DNA from: Saltatorellus ferox
Lineage (GTDB): Bacteria; Planctomycetota; UBA1135; GCA-002686595
Assembly (NCBI GenBank): GCA_007751475.1
Contig: CP036434.1
Span: 3,663,524 to 3,727,523, forward strand
Length of the DNA stretch: 64,000 bases
Direction: 5' to 3'
The notes under the pieces are model-generated. The model was not told the DNA's origin and did no database searches. It worked only from the letters and a program-made list of their open reading frames with translations. The position numbers and the translations under genes are program-made. The number at the start of each line of letters is the position of its first letter. Position 1 is the first letter of the stretch. Shown here piece after piece: positions 52,744 through 61,108 of the stretch.

Positions 52744-54380
52744 TTCTGGCTCGGATCCTTGCGCTATGGCCTGCGATCGCGGGTCAGGCAGCTCTGACGA
52801 ATGAGTCCAGTGCCGTGTTCTCGGCGGATTCATTCGGAGCGACGCCGGACCAGCCCGATGACGACGACGGGCCAGCGATCCAGGCGGCCATCGACGCGGC
52901 CATCGATTACTCGAACCTGAGCGGCGAGGCGGCCACGGTGCTGCTCACCGGAGGCGCCGAGTATCGGCTGAAGACCGGCAGGCGTGGGAGGGGGTATCTC
53001 GACCTCTCCTGCCACTTCGGGGCAGGTCCCGTCGTGTTCGATGGCGCGGGGGCCACGCTGATCGTGGAGACGCCGAGGCTCGGGGTGTTCTACATCGATC
53101 GGAGCGAGCGGGTCCGCATCCAGGACGTCGTGATCGATCTGGACCCGCTGCCGCACATCGCCTGCCGGGTGACGGCGGTGCACCGGAACGCGCGAACGGT
53201 CATCGCGCAGCCGTTTCCAGGGGCGACCGACCTCGCCCAGTTCCCTGGGTACTCCGACGAGTGGGGCTGGATTCACGATCCGGACGTTCTCCATCGCCCC
53301 AAGCGCGGCGTCGCCAGCTCCTTCGCCGTGACGGAGCGCACCCAGCAGGAGCCCGGGGGACCGATCCGCTTCACCATGACGCCGCAGGTGGACCTCGGCG
53401 ACTTCGCGGTCGGCGACGTCCTCTCGTTTCTGTACCGGCGCGGGAACAACTTCCGCATCCAGTACTCGTCCGGCATCGAGCTTCGCCGGGTGATCAGCTA
53501 CGGCGCGGGACTCTTCTTCGTCGCGACCACCCACGACGTGGGGCTGACCGTCCGCGACTGCGCGGTGCTCGTGAAACCGGGGCGCGTGCAGGCGACCGGC
53601 GGAGACGGCGTTCACCTCAAGTACTGCCGCGATGTTTCGATCGAGAACTGCTACTTCGAGGGGCTGAGCGATGACGGTGTCAACGTGTCGGCGACGATCG
53701 GGTTTCGCGTCGAGGGCTGCGAGTTCCACAGCAAGCGTCGCCAGGCCGTGGTGCTCGACACGGATCAGGTGGCGTACCGGTCACGGAACGGGGTCCTGCG
53801 GGACAACACCGCGACCTTCAACGGCAACTCGTTTCTCTATCACGATGGAGGTGACTACCGGTCGGTTCTGGTGGCGGGTACCAAGGTCCACGGGAACAAC
53901 CGAAGCACCTCGGTCGAGCAGTCCTTCACCGGTCGCCTGGTCGAGCAAGGGACCGTGGCGATCGGCGGCGAGAAGGCCTCGCTGGCCTGGTCTGCGGACG
54001 GTGACGTCGGCGTCCGGAGCGAACTCTTCGGCGCTGCGGGCGCCCACCACTGGCGATTGATTCGGATCGCCACCGAGCGTGGCCAGAGGTGGCGACTGGA
54101 GGCCTTCAGGCCTGGCGGGCCCCAGCCATGGCTCTACCTGACCTACCTGCAGCACCTGAGCGTCGAGCCGTCGCGCCTTGGCGGGCCGCGCGACGACCCC
54201 GAGCGCGCGACGATCGACGCGCAGGTCTGGATTCAGGAGCGGGTGGGGGAGGCGACCGTTCGCTTGCTGCACGAGGCCAGCGGGCTCTACTTGGCGACCA
54301 AGGCGGAGCCATCGGGCGGCGCGCTGGGCATGACGGCCGACGTCCGCGAGGCAAGCGTCTGGACGCTGCTCCTGGACTGA
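52740..54380 (+). CDS. Secreted parallel beta-helix protein
   Basis: The protein has 546 residues from GTG 52740, which overlaps the previous stop (GTGA). The N-terminus is a short hydrophobic signal (MILARILALWPAIAGQAALT). 'FGATPDQPDDDDGPAIQAAIDAA' is the usual opening of pectate-lyase/GH28-like beta-helices. Rungs follow with 'VRIQDVVIDL', 'IELRRVISYG', 'LTVRDCAVLV', 'VSIENCYFEGLSDDGVNV' and 'FRVEGCEFHS'. Residues about 400-546 resemble a beta-trefoil carbohydrate-binding module ('WRLEAFRPGGPQPWLYLTYL', 'LHEASGLYLATKAEPSGGAL'). It probably degrades or binds polysaccharide outside the cell. Its link to the CorA/MscS operon is translational, not obviously functional. Confidence 0.82.
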   Translation: MILARILALWPAIAGQAALTNESSAVFSADSFGATPDQPDDDDGPAIQAAIDAAIDYSNLSGEAATVLLTGGAEYRLKTGRRGRGYLDLSCHFGAGPVVFDGAGATLIVETPRLGVFYIDRSERVRIQDVVIDLDPLPHIACRVTAVHRNARTVIAQPFPGATDLAQFPGYSDEWGWIHDPDVLHRPKRGVASSFAVTERTQQEPGGPIRFTMTPQVDLGDFAVGDVLSFLYRRGNNFRIQYSSGIELRRVISYGAGLFFVATTHDVGLTVRDCAVLVKPGRVQATGGDGVHLKYCRDVSIENCYFEGLSDDGVNVSATIGFRVEGCEFHSKRRQAVVLDTDQVAYRSRNGVLRDNTATFNGNSFLYHDGGDYRSVLVAGTKVHGNNRSTSVEQSFTGRLVEQGTVAIGGEKASLAWSADGDVGVRSELFGAAGAHHWRLIRIATERGQRWRLEAFRPGGPQPWLYLTYLQHLSVEPSRLGGPRDDPERATIDAQVWIQERVGEATVRLLHEASGLYLATKAEPSGGALGMTADVREASVWTLLLD

Positions 54381-54399
54381 CGGCGAGCCCTTCGAGGTC

Positions 54400-55734
54400 T
54401 CACCGACCCTCGGAATCGGCGGCGATCTGAGCCGCGACGGCTTCGACCTCGCGCCAGACGCGCAGGGTGTTCCCGGACCAGAGCTTCTGGATCTCGTCCG
54501 CTCCGTAGCCGCGAGCGAGCAGCTCGCGCGTCACGTTGATGGTCTCGCGGGCGTTGTTCCAGCCCTCCACGCCGCCACCGCCGTCGAAGTCGGAGCTGAT
54601 CCCGACGTGATCGATCCCGATCTTCTTCACGGCGTAGTCGATGTGATTCACGAAGTCCGCCACGTTGGCCTTCGGTCGCTCCTCGTCGAACGCCTTCATT
54701 CGATCGCGTAGCTGGCGCATCTTGGCGCGCATCTCGGGGTCGTCCTCGGCGGGTTGGATGCCGCCGCGCTCCGGCAGGCCTAGCTCCTTTCGAGTCGCCT
54801 CCAGGAACTGGCTTCGACCACCGTCGTCGCGGACGTAGCTCCTGAACGCCACGCACTGGATGACGCCGCCGTTTCGCTTGAGAGCGAGCAGCTCCTCGTC
54901 GCTCAGGTTGCGCCCGTGATCGAAAACGCCGTCGACGCCCGAGTGCGAGGCGAGGACCGGAGCCTTCGAATGAGCGATGGCCTGGAGTGTCGTCGTCTTG
55001 GCGGCGTGGGAGATATCGACCATGATGCCCACGCGGTTCATCTCCTCGATCGCGCGGCGGCCGAGGTCAGAGAGGCCGCCGTGGAGCGGCTCACCCTCGG
55101 GCATGTGCGAGTCGCCGAGCTGGCTGTGACCGTTGTGGGCGAGGCTCATGTAGCGTGCACCCTTCCCGTGGAACTCCTCGATGACAGAGAGGTCCGTCCC
55201 CATGCAGTAGCCGTTCTCGATCCCGATGCACGCGATCAGCTTGCCCGCCGCATGCGCGGCTTCGACCTGATCGGCCGTCACTGCGAGGGCGATTTCTTCG
55301 GGGTACCGCTCGGCCATCCGGTGGATCGCGTCGAACTTCGCGAGGGCCTGATTTCGCGCCAGCGCGTACCCGCTCTCGTCGAGCGCTCCCTGGCCGACGT
55401 AGACGATGAAGAACGCGGCGTCGAGGCCGCCGTCCCGCATCTTCGGAAAGTCCACCTGGCTCGTCCCGTCGACCGTGGGCTCGTTCTTCTCGTAGAGCCT
55501 CTGGCCCTCGGGATCACCGGCGTCCGCGAGGGCTTTCAGGCTCGGATCCGCGAGCCGATCGGAGATGTCCTTGTGGGTGTCGAGGGTGAGAACGGCGCGA
55601 TGGATCTCCCATGCCGCTTCGTCCGTGACTTCCTGGGACGCTGGACGGCTGGCGGTGAGGGCCGCGGACCCAGAGATGGCAGGGAGGCCCGAGACGACAA
55701 GGAGACTGAGCGCGCTGACGGTTCGAATGTCCAT
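54400..55734 (-). CDS. Exported membrane dipeptidase (M19 family)
   Basis: The protein has 444 residues from ATG 55734 (55743 possible) with a signal peptide (VSALSLLVVSGLPAISGSAA). M19 motifs are 'LTLDTHKDI' (family DgHnD, here His with Lys in place of Asn), 'CIGIENGYCMG' (bridging Glu), 'YMSLAHNGHSQLGD', 'MVDISHAAKTT', 'PVLASHSG' and 'HVGISSDFDGGGG'. These are the di-zinc ligands of renal-dipeptidase-type enzymes that hydrolyse dipeptides. The Asn-to-Lys change is next to a metal-binding His, so activity might be altered. Convergent with the beta-helix gene. Confidence 0.92.
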   Translation of the reverse strand: MDIRTVSALSLLVVSGLPAISGSAALTASRPASQEVTDEAAWEIHRAVLTLDTHKDISDRLADPSLKALADAGDPEGQRLYEKNEPTVDGTSQVDFPKMRDGGLDAAFFIVYVGQGALDESGYALARNQALAKFDAIHRMAERYPEEIALAVTADQVEAAHAAGKLIACIGIENGYCMGTDLSVIEEFHGKGARYMSLAHNGHSQLGDSHMPEGEPLHGGLSDLGRRAIEEMNRVGIMVDISHAAKTTTLQAIAHSKAPVLASHSGVDGVFDHGRNLSDEELLALKRNGGVIQCVAFRSYVRDDGGRSQFLEATRKELGLPERGGIQPAEDDPEMRAKMRQLRDRMKAFDEERPKANVADFVNHIDYAVKKIGIDHVGISSDFDGGGGVEGWNNARETINVTRELLARGYGADEIQKLWSGNTLRVWREVEAVAAQIAADSEGR

Positions 55735-55774
55735 GCCTGCCATGGTAGCGTCCGAACGACTCCGCCAATGAAAG

Positions 55775-55805
55775 GACCCCCGAGCCCACAGGGGGCTCGG
55801 GGGTC
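55775..55805 (-). terminator. Hairpin terminator after the RRM gene
   Basis: A 13-bp perfect stem, GACCCCCGAGCCC (55775-55787) with GGGCTCGGGGGTC (55793-55805), has a 5-nt loop. On the minus strand it lies about 120 bp after the RRM stop and is followed by CTTTCATT, a weak U-tract. It also sits upstream of the M19 start, so it would insulate that gene. Confidence 0.65.
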
Positions 55806-55923
55806 TCGTTGTCTTATCCTGGCCATCGATGATGGAACGTGCCGTGAGGCGAGTTCCACCTGGCAGGCTCAGCTGGAGAGATCTTGTGAATCCATCAGCG
55901 GAGCCATCAGGAGGGGGGCTGAT

Positions 55924-56220
55924 TTACCAGCCGCCGCCGCCGCCACCGCCGCGGTTTCCACCGCGGGGCTGGCGCTCCTGCGCCTCGCTCACCTTGATGT
56001 TGCGGCCGTCAAGCATCGCACCATCAAGAGATTCGATGACCGCTTGAGCTTCCTCAGCGGTCCCCATTTCGATGAAACCGAAGCCGCGGGGCTTGCCGGT
56101 TTCACGGTCGGACACGATGTGCACGTCCTTGACGGTGCGACCATCCTCGGAAAAGGTTTCGCGGAGGGTCTGGTCAGTCGTGTCCCAGGAGAGGTTGCCG
56201 ACGAAGAGTCGAGTACCCAT
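55924..56220 (-). CDS. RNA-recognition-motif (RRM) protein, Gly-rich tail
   Basis: The protein has 98 residues from ATG 56220. RNP2 is LFVGNL (5-10) and RNP1 is RGFGFIEM (45-52), so one RRM fills most of the chain. The tail 86-98 is Arg/Gly-rich (RGGNRGGGGGGGW). This is the size and layout of cyanobacterial and planctomycete Rbp proteins, which are often cold-induced. The preceding leader has a hairpin AACCAA/TTGGTT (about 56321-56335), and the two DEAD helicases upstream in the window may belong to the same RNA-remodelling set. It has its own terminator-like hairpin downstream. Confidence 0.93.
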   Translation of the reverse strand: MGTRLFVGNLSWDTTDQTLRETFSEDGRTVKDVHIVSDRETGKPRGFGFIEMGTAEEAQAVIESLDGAMLDGRNIKVSEAQERQPRGGNRGGGGGGGW

Positions 56221-56771
56221 TAAGTTGTCTTTTTCGGTGGTCAGCGCGCCAGGGCCAACCACGGAATGGGGCTCGGAACACGGAACATCCGTCTTGCTAG
56301 ATTCAGAGATTGATGAGCCAACCAACGATTGGTTGACCCGGTGCATCGCGTCGCTGGAAGAGTGATCTCCCCTCGGCACTTTGCGCGTACCGGCGTATCC
56401 TACGCGCCAGGAAGGGCAAAAGGGTCCATCGTTATCGGCATCGGGGAAAGGAATGGGTCAATCCTCCTGCCGCAGACCGCCCCCGGGAGGTCCCGAGGAC
56501 GCGAAAGTCCGCCTGGCGCCCCCGGGAGGGGCGCCCAGGAGCCCTTTGCAACTTGGTGGAGTCCCTCGAAAAGATTCGGGATGCAGCCGGGCAAAAGCTG
56601 TGATCCAGCCTTTTCTTGGACGCGATACCGCTCCCTTGGACGGAGCGGCCCGTAACCCTGCGAGTCAGAGCTCGGTCTTCGGAGTGAACCCTTTCCTCTG
56701 GAGCTTTCCCACGATGATCGAGACCTTTCCAACCGTCCGGCTCGCGCCGCTGCCGGCCCATCGACTTCCGC
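56221..56771. other. Intergenic region with several RNA-like hairpins
   Basis: These 551 bp lie between the NicO stop and the RRM start, both on the minus strand. No reading frame looks genuine. Hairpins include CCTGGCGCCCC/GGGGCGCCCAGG with one bulge (about 56512-56542), CCGCTCC/GGAGCGG (about 56628-56648) and a bidirectional AAAAGCTG/CAGCCTTTT (56593-56614) that might terminate NicO transcription. The last 180 bp upstream of 56220 would be RRM promoter and leader. A small RNA is possible but none was identified. Confidence 0.35.
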
Positions 56772-57473
56772 CTACGAAAAGGTGGTCGCCAGCCACCACA
56801 GACCGATGGCGACGGTGACCGCGCCCACCGACTGGAAGAAGCGCGGCATCCACGTCGTGCCCAGAGAACGCGTGATCCGCCCGAGGACCGCCCCGAAGGC
56901 GGTCATGAGAACGATCGACGCCACGATGTACGCGGAGATATAGGTCGCCGCTTCGGTCCGGCCCATGGCCAGTGAGGGGAGGACCGCCCAGAAGTGCCCC
57001 GCTCCGGCAAGTCCGTGGACGAGGCCTATGCCGAGGGCTGCGTGGCGGTGCTGCTCCCCGCGGCCGTGCTTCGCACCCTTGTGCCCATGCTCATGGACGT
57101 GCAAGTGAACGTGGCGCGACTCGTCGTGGATGTGCTGGTGTTCGTGAATCACCAGCCCGCGACCGCGCCGAATGGCATGGAGCCCGAGGCCAACGAGCAG
57201 TACGCCAACGAGCCGCTCGGACCAGCCGGAAGCGACGTCGACCTGGGTGGCCGAAAGCAAGGTCTGGCCGAGGACGCCGAGGATGGCGACGCCGACGCCA
57301 TGACCCACCCCCCAGCTCGCGCCCACCAGCCAGGGGCGAATCCGGCGCACCTCACCGGGGCGCGTGGCGTCCACAGCTTCCTCGACGGCGAGGGGTGCGA
57401 CCCCCACGAGGTGATCGGGCCCGGTCAGAACGTGGGCGGCTCCTGCCAGGAGACCATCGATCGCGAGAATCAT
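56772..57473 (-). CDS. NicO/RcnA-like nickel/cobalt transporter
   Basis: The protein has 233 residues from ATG 57473. The first helix contains HVLTGPDHL (His14, Asp20, His21), the HX4DH signature of the NiCoT/RcnA group. Six membrane helices are evident (WLVGASWGVGHGVGVAILGV, LVGVLLVGLGLHAI, ALGIGLVHGLAGAGHFWAVL and others). The loop 110-144 is His-rich (HEHQHIHDESRHVHLHVHEH), as in metal exporters and urease-associated UreH-like proteins. Direction of transport is not resolved. The gene has a leader with long-range pairing and a hairpin just before ATG, suggesting RNA-level control. Confidence 0.88.
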   Translation of the reverse strand: MILAIDGLLAGAAHVLTGPDHLVGVAPLAVEEAVDATRPGEVRRIRPWLVGASWGVGHGVGVAILGVLGQTLLSATQVDVASGWSERLVGVLLVGLGLHAIRRGRGLVIHEHQHIHDESRHVHLHVHEHGHKGAKHGRGEQHRHAALGIGLVHGLAGAGHFWAVLPSLAMGRTEAATYISAYIVASIVLMTAFGAVLGRITRSLGTTWMPRFFQSVGAVTVAIGLWWLATTFS

Positions 57474-57481
57474 TCGTGGAC

Positions 57482-57591
57482 GCCGGGTCCATGTCCCGGC
57501 GCAGCTACCAGGGGCGTCAGAGAAACTTCCATGGGACAACCCCGGCGTTTGCCGAGTCGCCAACGGCCAGCCGGTCGCCCCGGCGGTAGCT
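57482..57591 (-). promoter_or_regulatory. Riboswitch-like structured leader of the metal-transporter gene
   Basis: On the minus strand, AGCTACC (57585-57591) and GGGGCG (57576-57581) pair with GGTAGCT (57503-57509) and CGCCCC (57511-57516), closing a domain of about 90 nt. Next comes hairpin GCCGGG/CCCGGC (57482-57487 with 57495-57500), 8 nt before ATG 57473. TGTCCC inside the domain (57533-57538) is complementary to GGGACA (57492-57497) of that hairpin, so the two pairings exclude each other. No known riboswitch consensus fits. By-eye folding in GC-rich DNA can mislead. Confidence 0.45.
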
Positions 57592-57719
57592 TGCCAATCT
57601 CTTGCCCGTAGGGCGCTGCCTCTTTGTTGAATCAAGCCCGGTTCTTGATCGCATTTCGCGGGGGAGCGCGCGATGAGCGCTGGGTCGGAGACGGCGAAAG
57701 CCGCGTTCACGCATACCAT

Positions 57720-57754
57720 GACCGCCCGGCGGATCGAACTTGAGCCGGGCGGTC
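57720..57754 (-). terminator. Hairpin downstream of the YqaE/Pmp3 gene
   Basis: A perfect 11-bp stem GACCGCCCGGC (57720-57730)/GCCGGGCGGTC (57744-57754) with a 13-nt loop lies about 60 bp after the small gene's stop. There is no U-tract, so termination is only suggested. The remainder of 57592-57812 shows no gene. Confidence 0.35.
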
Positions 57755-57812
57755 GGGATGCAGATACGCGGTTCCGGCGATCTCGCGGGCCACGGACGTC
57801 CGCGATGCCGGG

Positions 57813-57989
57813 TCAGGCGGGCTGAACCGCGCCGCGGTCCTCTACGAAGAAGAGCGCGTGGATCGCACCGGGGAGCCAGAAGATCATCGTCAAGATCAAG
57901 TTGATCCAGAACTGCTTGCCGAGGCCAACCTTCAGGAAGACGCCGAGCGGTGGGACGAGGATGCAGAAGATCAGTTGGAGGAGTGCCAT
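57813..57989 (-). CDS. YqaE/Pmp3-family small membrane protein
   Basis: This 58-residue frame starts at ATG 57989 and stops at TGA 57813-57815. The chain opens MALLQLIFCILVPPLGVFLK, continues GLGKQFWINLILTMIFWLPG and ends AIHALFFVEDRGAVQPA. That is the Pmp3/YqaE (UPF0057) pattern: two membrane helices with 'lPPlgVfl..G....f.iNilLt.lgyiPG.iHa'. Plant and yeast Pmp3 affect membrane potential and salt/cold tolerance; bacterial function is unclear. It is divergent from the SnoaL-like gene, with about 156 bp between the starts. Confidence 0.9.
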   Translation of the reverse strand: MALLQLIFCILVPPLGVFLKVGLGKQFWINLILTMIFWLPGAIHALFFVEDRGAVQPA

Positions 57990-58145
57990 AGTTCGGGAGT
58001 GTGGTTGGGCAGCGACTGGCTGCGGGTTGCGGTGAGGCGTGAAAGATCATCTGAGCGCCTTTCTTTCCCACGAGGACTGAACAGAAATTTGGCTATCCTC
58101 GATTTAGCCTGCTCCTTAGGCCTTCGCCCCCCTGGCCCGACCTCC

Positions 58146-58604
58146 ATGCACCCGAACGAAGCCCTGCTCCATGAGTTCTACGGAGCGTTCGCACGCCGAG
58201 ACGCTTCCGCCATGGCGGCCGCCTACGCAGACGACGCGCGCTTCAGCGACCCCGTTTTCCCGAACCTCGACGCGAGCGAGGTGCGCGCGATGTGGAAGAT
58301 GCTGCTGGAGAGAGGCAAGGACCTCGCCGTGACGTTCGGGGGCATCTCCGCCGATGACGCCCGAGGGAAGGCCCACTGGGAAGCGACCTACACCTTCAGC
58401 GCCACGGGTCGTACGGTCCACAACGTGATCGACGCGACGTTCGAGTTTCGGGACGGCAAGATCGTCCGTCACGTGGACGCGTTCGATTTCTGGCGCTGGA
58501 GCCGGATGGCCCTCGGCGCGAAGGGGACGCTGCTGGGCTGGACGCCGCTCGTTCGGAACAAGGTCCGCGAGACCGCGGCGCGTCAGCTCGCCAAGGCGAA
58601 ATGA
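58146..58604 (+). CDS. SnoaL-like/NTF2-fold protein
   Basis: The protein has 152 residues from ATG 58146 (MHPNEALLHEFYGAFARRD). 'FYGAFARRDASAMAAAYADDARFSDPVF', 'GKAHWEATYTFSATGRTVHNVIDATFEFRDGKIVRHVDAFD' (in part) follow the SnoaL pattern of helix, 'Y.dd..f.dp', and terminal 'dGkI..h.d..D'. NTF2-like proteins bind small molecules or catalyse isomerisations and hydrolyses; nothing specific can be said. It is convergent with the propeller/ThuA gene (22 bp between stops). Confidence 0.85.
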   Translation: MHPNEALLHEFYGAFARRDASAMAAAYADDARFSDPVFPNLDASEVRAMWKMLLERGKDLAVTFGGISADDARGKAHWEATYTFSATGRTVHNVIDATFEFRDGKIVRHVDAFDFWRWSRMALGAKGTLLGWTPLVRNKVRETAARQLAKAK

Positions 58605-58626
58605 ACGCGACGCGTCTTCGGGTCGA

Positions 58627-61095
58627 CTAACGGAACTCCGCTGGTTTCCGCGGGCGCACGTCGAGCGCCTCGTAGTCGAAGCCGCTCTTTCTCGGCTCGT
58701 AGGTTCCCACGATGTCGACGTCTAGGTCGGGCTGGATCTCGTCCTCGCGGCCAAGTCCCCAGAGGACCGCGTTCAGCAGCAGTCGGCGCATGTCCTCGCA
58801 CTGGAAGTCGCGCGCGCTTCCCATCGTCGTGTTGAACACGCGGGACGTCTGGCCGCTCGCCCCGGTCCAGAGCTTCGTCCACGCGACCGGGAGCGGCTCG
58901 AGGTCGGTGTTCGGCGCGTCCGTCGGGTTCCGACTCATGAGCGGCTGGCCCATGAGGAGCGCGGTGCAGTCCCGGGGCAGCGACTCGCCCTCGGGGTACG
59001 TTCGGTAGACGTCGGTCGGTCCCCAGACGTCGTCGACGCCGCGGAGCACCGGGTGATCGGCGTTCGCAGGGACGGGCGTGGCTCGCGTCGAATCCTGGCT
59101 CCAGCGGCCGTGGTGCCCGCGGAACGCGCCGCCAGCCACGTCCTCGCCGAACCGCTGCCGCTTGCCATCGACCTGGTAGTCCCAGTCGATGAACCCGTGG
59201 TTGCCGGTCCTCACGACGAGGATCGGCTTTCCTGAATCGAGGTAACCGTAGATCGACGCGAGCTGCGCTTCCGGCAGCGACAGAAGGCGAGTGTAGAACA
59301 CGACGGCGTCGGCCGAACGCAGGTACTCGAGGCCAGGGATGTCGTGTTCGACCGCCTTGTCGTCCCACTTGATCTTCGCGTTCGGTTCGACGCGGCCCTG
59401 CTCATCCTGCTGGAAGACGACGGTCGTGTGCATCCCGTGCTTCTCGGCGAAGAGCCGCGCCAGCATGGGCATGCACTCCTCGCTCCGGTACTCCTGGTCG
59501 CCTGCCAGGAAGACCACGTGGGGAGAGGCCTCCGTGGCGTCCTTGGCGCTGTAGGTGAGCCACCGCGGATCCTCCGGGACAGGGTGCGCCCGTGGGGCGG
59601 CCGCTGCCGGGATCTCGTTCACGGTGTAGTAGGCGTCGCGGTGCAGCAGCTCTTCACCCTTCGCCGAGCGCATCGCTGCGAGATCGAACTCATGGACGTG
59701 GCCCTTCTTGAGCTGATCGAGCCGGATCCGGACCGTGAGGCCGTCGTCCGACACCCTCGCGGACTTGACCTTCGGCACCGTCTGATCGACCTCGGGCCCG
59801 CCGTACCCCGCGTGGTAGATGTGCGTGAACGTACCCAGCGCCCAGGTCTTCGGATCGCTCGCCACCTCTGGATTTACCGGAAGCGTGAAGCGCACGTCGA
59901 AGCCATCCGGCAGGATGGAGATGCGCTCGATTTCGAACGGCACCTTGCCGGTCCACTCGACCCGCTCCAGCGCAAAAGGCTCGATGCCGCGCACCGGCCA
60001 GCCGCGGTTGGTTCCACCCGCGATGAGGTTGCCTTCCGGCGTGAAGGCCACGTCCAGCAGCCCGGTGGAGAGGCCCTCGCGGAACGGATAGCACGCCCCC
60101 TGCCAGACGCCGTTGACCTTCTCGGTCGTGGCACGCAGCAGGACGGAGAGGCTGAAGTCCCCGAGAAAGATCTGATCCTCGAACGGTCCGAACCTGCCGC
60201 CGGTGTGATCGAGCGCGAAGCCCATGATCGAGCGCCCCATGCGGATGTAGGGAAACACCACGGCGTAGGGGGTGAGCTCCGGAACCTTCTCGCGCTCGAT
60301 GACGATCCGCGAGCCCGATTCTGGAACGGCGGGCGCGTCGCCCATGTTCGGCGCAAAGGGGTACCAGTTGTAGCTCACCGGGTGCCCGTGGAAGCTCCCC
60401 TCGGTGATCGCCTTCAGGCTGCAGGAGGAGTTCCACGGCCCCTGGCTCTCCATGTAGAAAAGGTCGCCCGTCTCGTTGAATCCGATGCCGCCGGGGCTGC
60501 GCAGGCCGCTGGCCATGGGGATCGTCTCGCCCTCCGGCGTGACCTTCATCACCCAGCCACGGAAGAGCGCGCGAGAGTGGTACGACATCGAGAGTCCCAG
60601 CGCGACGTAGCGGTTGCCTTCGTCATCGGGCCCGGCGCCAAACGCGTACTCGTGGTAGTTCTCGTAGCCCCAGCCGTCCGAGACCGTATCGAACCGGTCC
60701 GCCGTGCCGTCGCCATCGGAGTCGGTGACGCTCGTGAGCTCGCAGCTCTGGGTGACCATCAGGCCGCCCTCGATGGGGGACAGCCCGAAGATCTCGTCGA
60801 GCCCGCTGGCGAACAGCTCGTAGGTGGGCTCGGGCCGCGGGCCATCGACACCGCTTACCAGATAGATATCGCCGTGCCGCGTCCCGACGGCGATGCGGCC
60901 GTCGGGGAGCTGGGTGAACGCGCCGGCCTCGAGGACCAGCTCCTCCGGGATCGGCAGGCTGATGATGCGGTAGTACTCGCGCTCGCGGGACTCGGTGCCC
61001 CAGCGATCCCCGAGGTCCTCGGCGTGCCCGAGGGCAGCGCAGGCCAGCAGGCAGCCGGGAAGGAGACCGCGACGGATGCCGTTGGAGGGACGCAT
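58627..61095 (-). CDS. Exported beta-propeller/ThuA-like fusion protein
   Basis: The protein has 822 residues from ATG 61095, which begins 'RRGLLPGCLLACAALGHA' (signal). Residues about 30-490 form a glucose/sorbosone-dehydrogenase-like propeller ('AFTQLPDGRIAVGTRHGDIY', 'SGLRSPGGIGFNETGDLFYM', 'LDVAFTPEGNLIAGGTNRGW'). Residues about 520-800 are a ThuA/trehalose-utilisation GATase-like domain ('VVFLAGDQEYRSEECMPMLA', 'SADAVVFYTRLLSLPEAQLA', 'NHGFIDWDYQVDGKRQRFGE', 'FQCEDMRRLLLNAVLWGL'). It carries no CxxCH. The gene directly upstream encodes a multihaem cytochrome (13 bp gap), so electrons from the propeller domain could pass to it. Confidence 0.9.
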   Translation of the reverse strand: MRPSNGIRRGLLPGCLLACAALGHAEDLGDRWGTESREREYYRIISLPIPEELVLEAGAFTQLPDGRIAVGTRHGDIYLVSGVDGPRPEPTYELFASGLDEIFGLSPIEGGLMVTQSCELTSVTDSDGDGTADRFDTVSDGWGYENYHEYAFGAGPDDEGNRYVALGLSMSYHSRALFRGWVMKVTPEGETIPMASGLRSPGGIGFNETGDLFYMESQGPWNSSCSLKAITEGSFHGHPVSYNWYPFAPNMGDAPAVPESGSRIVIEREKVPELTPYAVVFPYIRMGRSIMGFALDHTGGRFGPFEDQIFLGDFSLSVLLRATTEKVNGVWQGACYPFREGLSTGLLDVAFTPEGNLIAGGTNRGWPVRGIEPFALERVEWTGKVPFEIERISILPDGFDVRFTLPVNPEVASDPKTWALGTFTHIYHAGYGGPEVDQTVPKVKSARVSDDGLTVRIRLDQLKKGHVHEFDLAAMRSAKGEELLHRDAYYTVNEIPAAAAPRAHPVPEDPRWLTYSAKDATEASPHVVFLAGDQEYRSEECMPMLARLFAEKHGMHTTVVFQQDEQGRVEPNAKIKWDDKAVEHDIPGLEYLRSADAVVFYTRLLSLPEAQLASIYGYLDSGKPILVVRTGNHGFIDWDYQVDGKRQRFGEDVAGGAFRGHHGRWSQDSTRATPVPANADHPVLRGVDDVWGPTDVYRTYPEGESLPRDCTALLMGQPLMSRNPTDAPNTDLEPLPVAWTKLWTGASGQTSRVFNTTMGSARDFQCEDMRRLLLNAVLWGLGREDEIQPDLDVDIVGTYEPRKSGFDYEALDVRPRKPAEFR

Positions 61096-61108
61096 TCGAA
61101 CGCGAGGA

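Noticed and set aside
56503..56511. GAAAGTCCG resembling a conserved RNase P RNA segment
   Set aside because: The pairing partner and other universal RNase P elements are absent within the following several hundred bases.
57445..57455. GCCAGGAGACC, similar to the cobalamin-riboswitch B12 box
   Set aside because: It lies on the plus strand inside the metal-transporter coding sequence, antisense to the gene, with no other cobalamin elements around.
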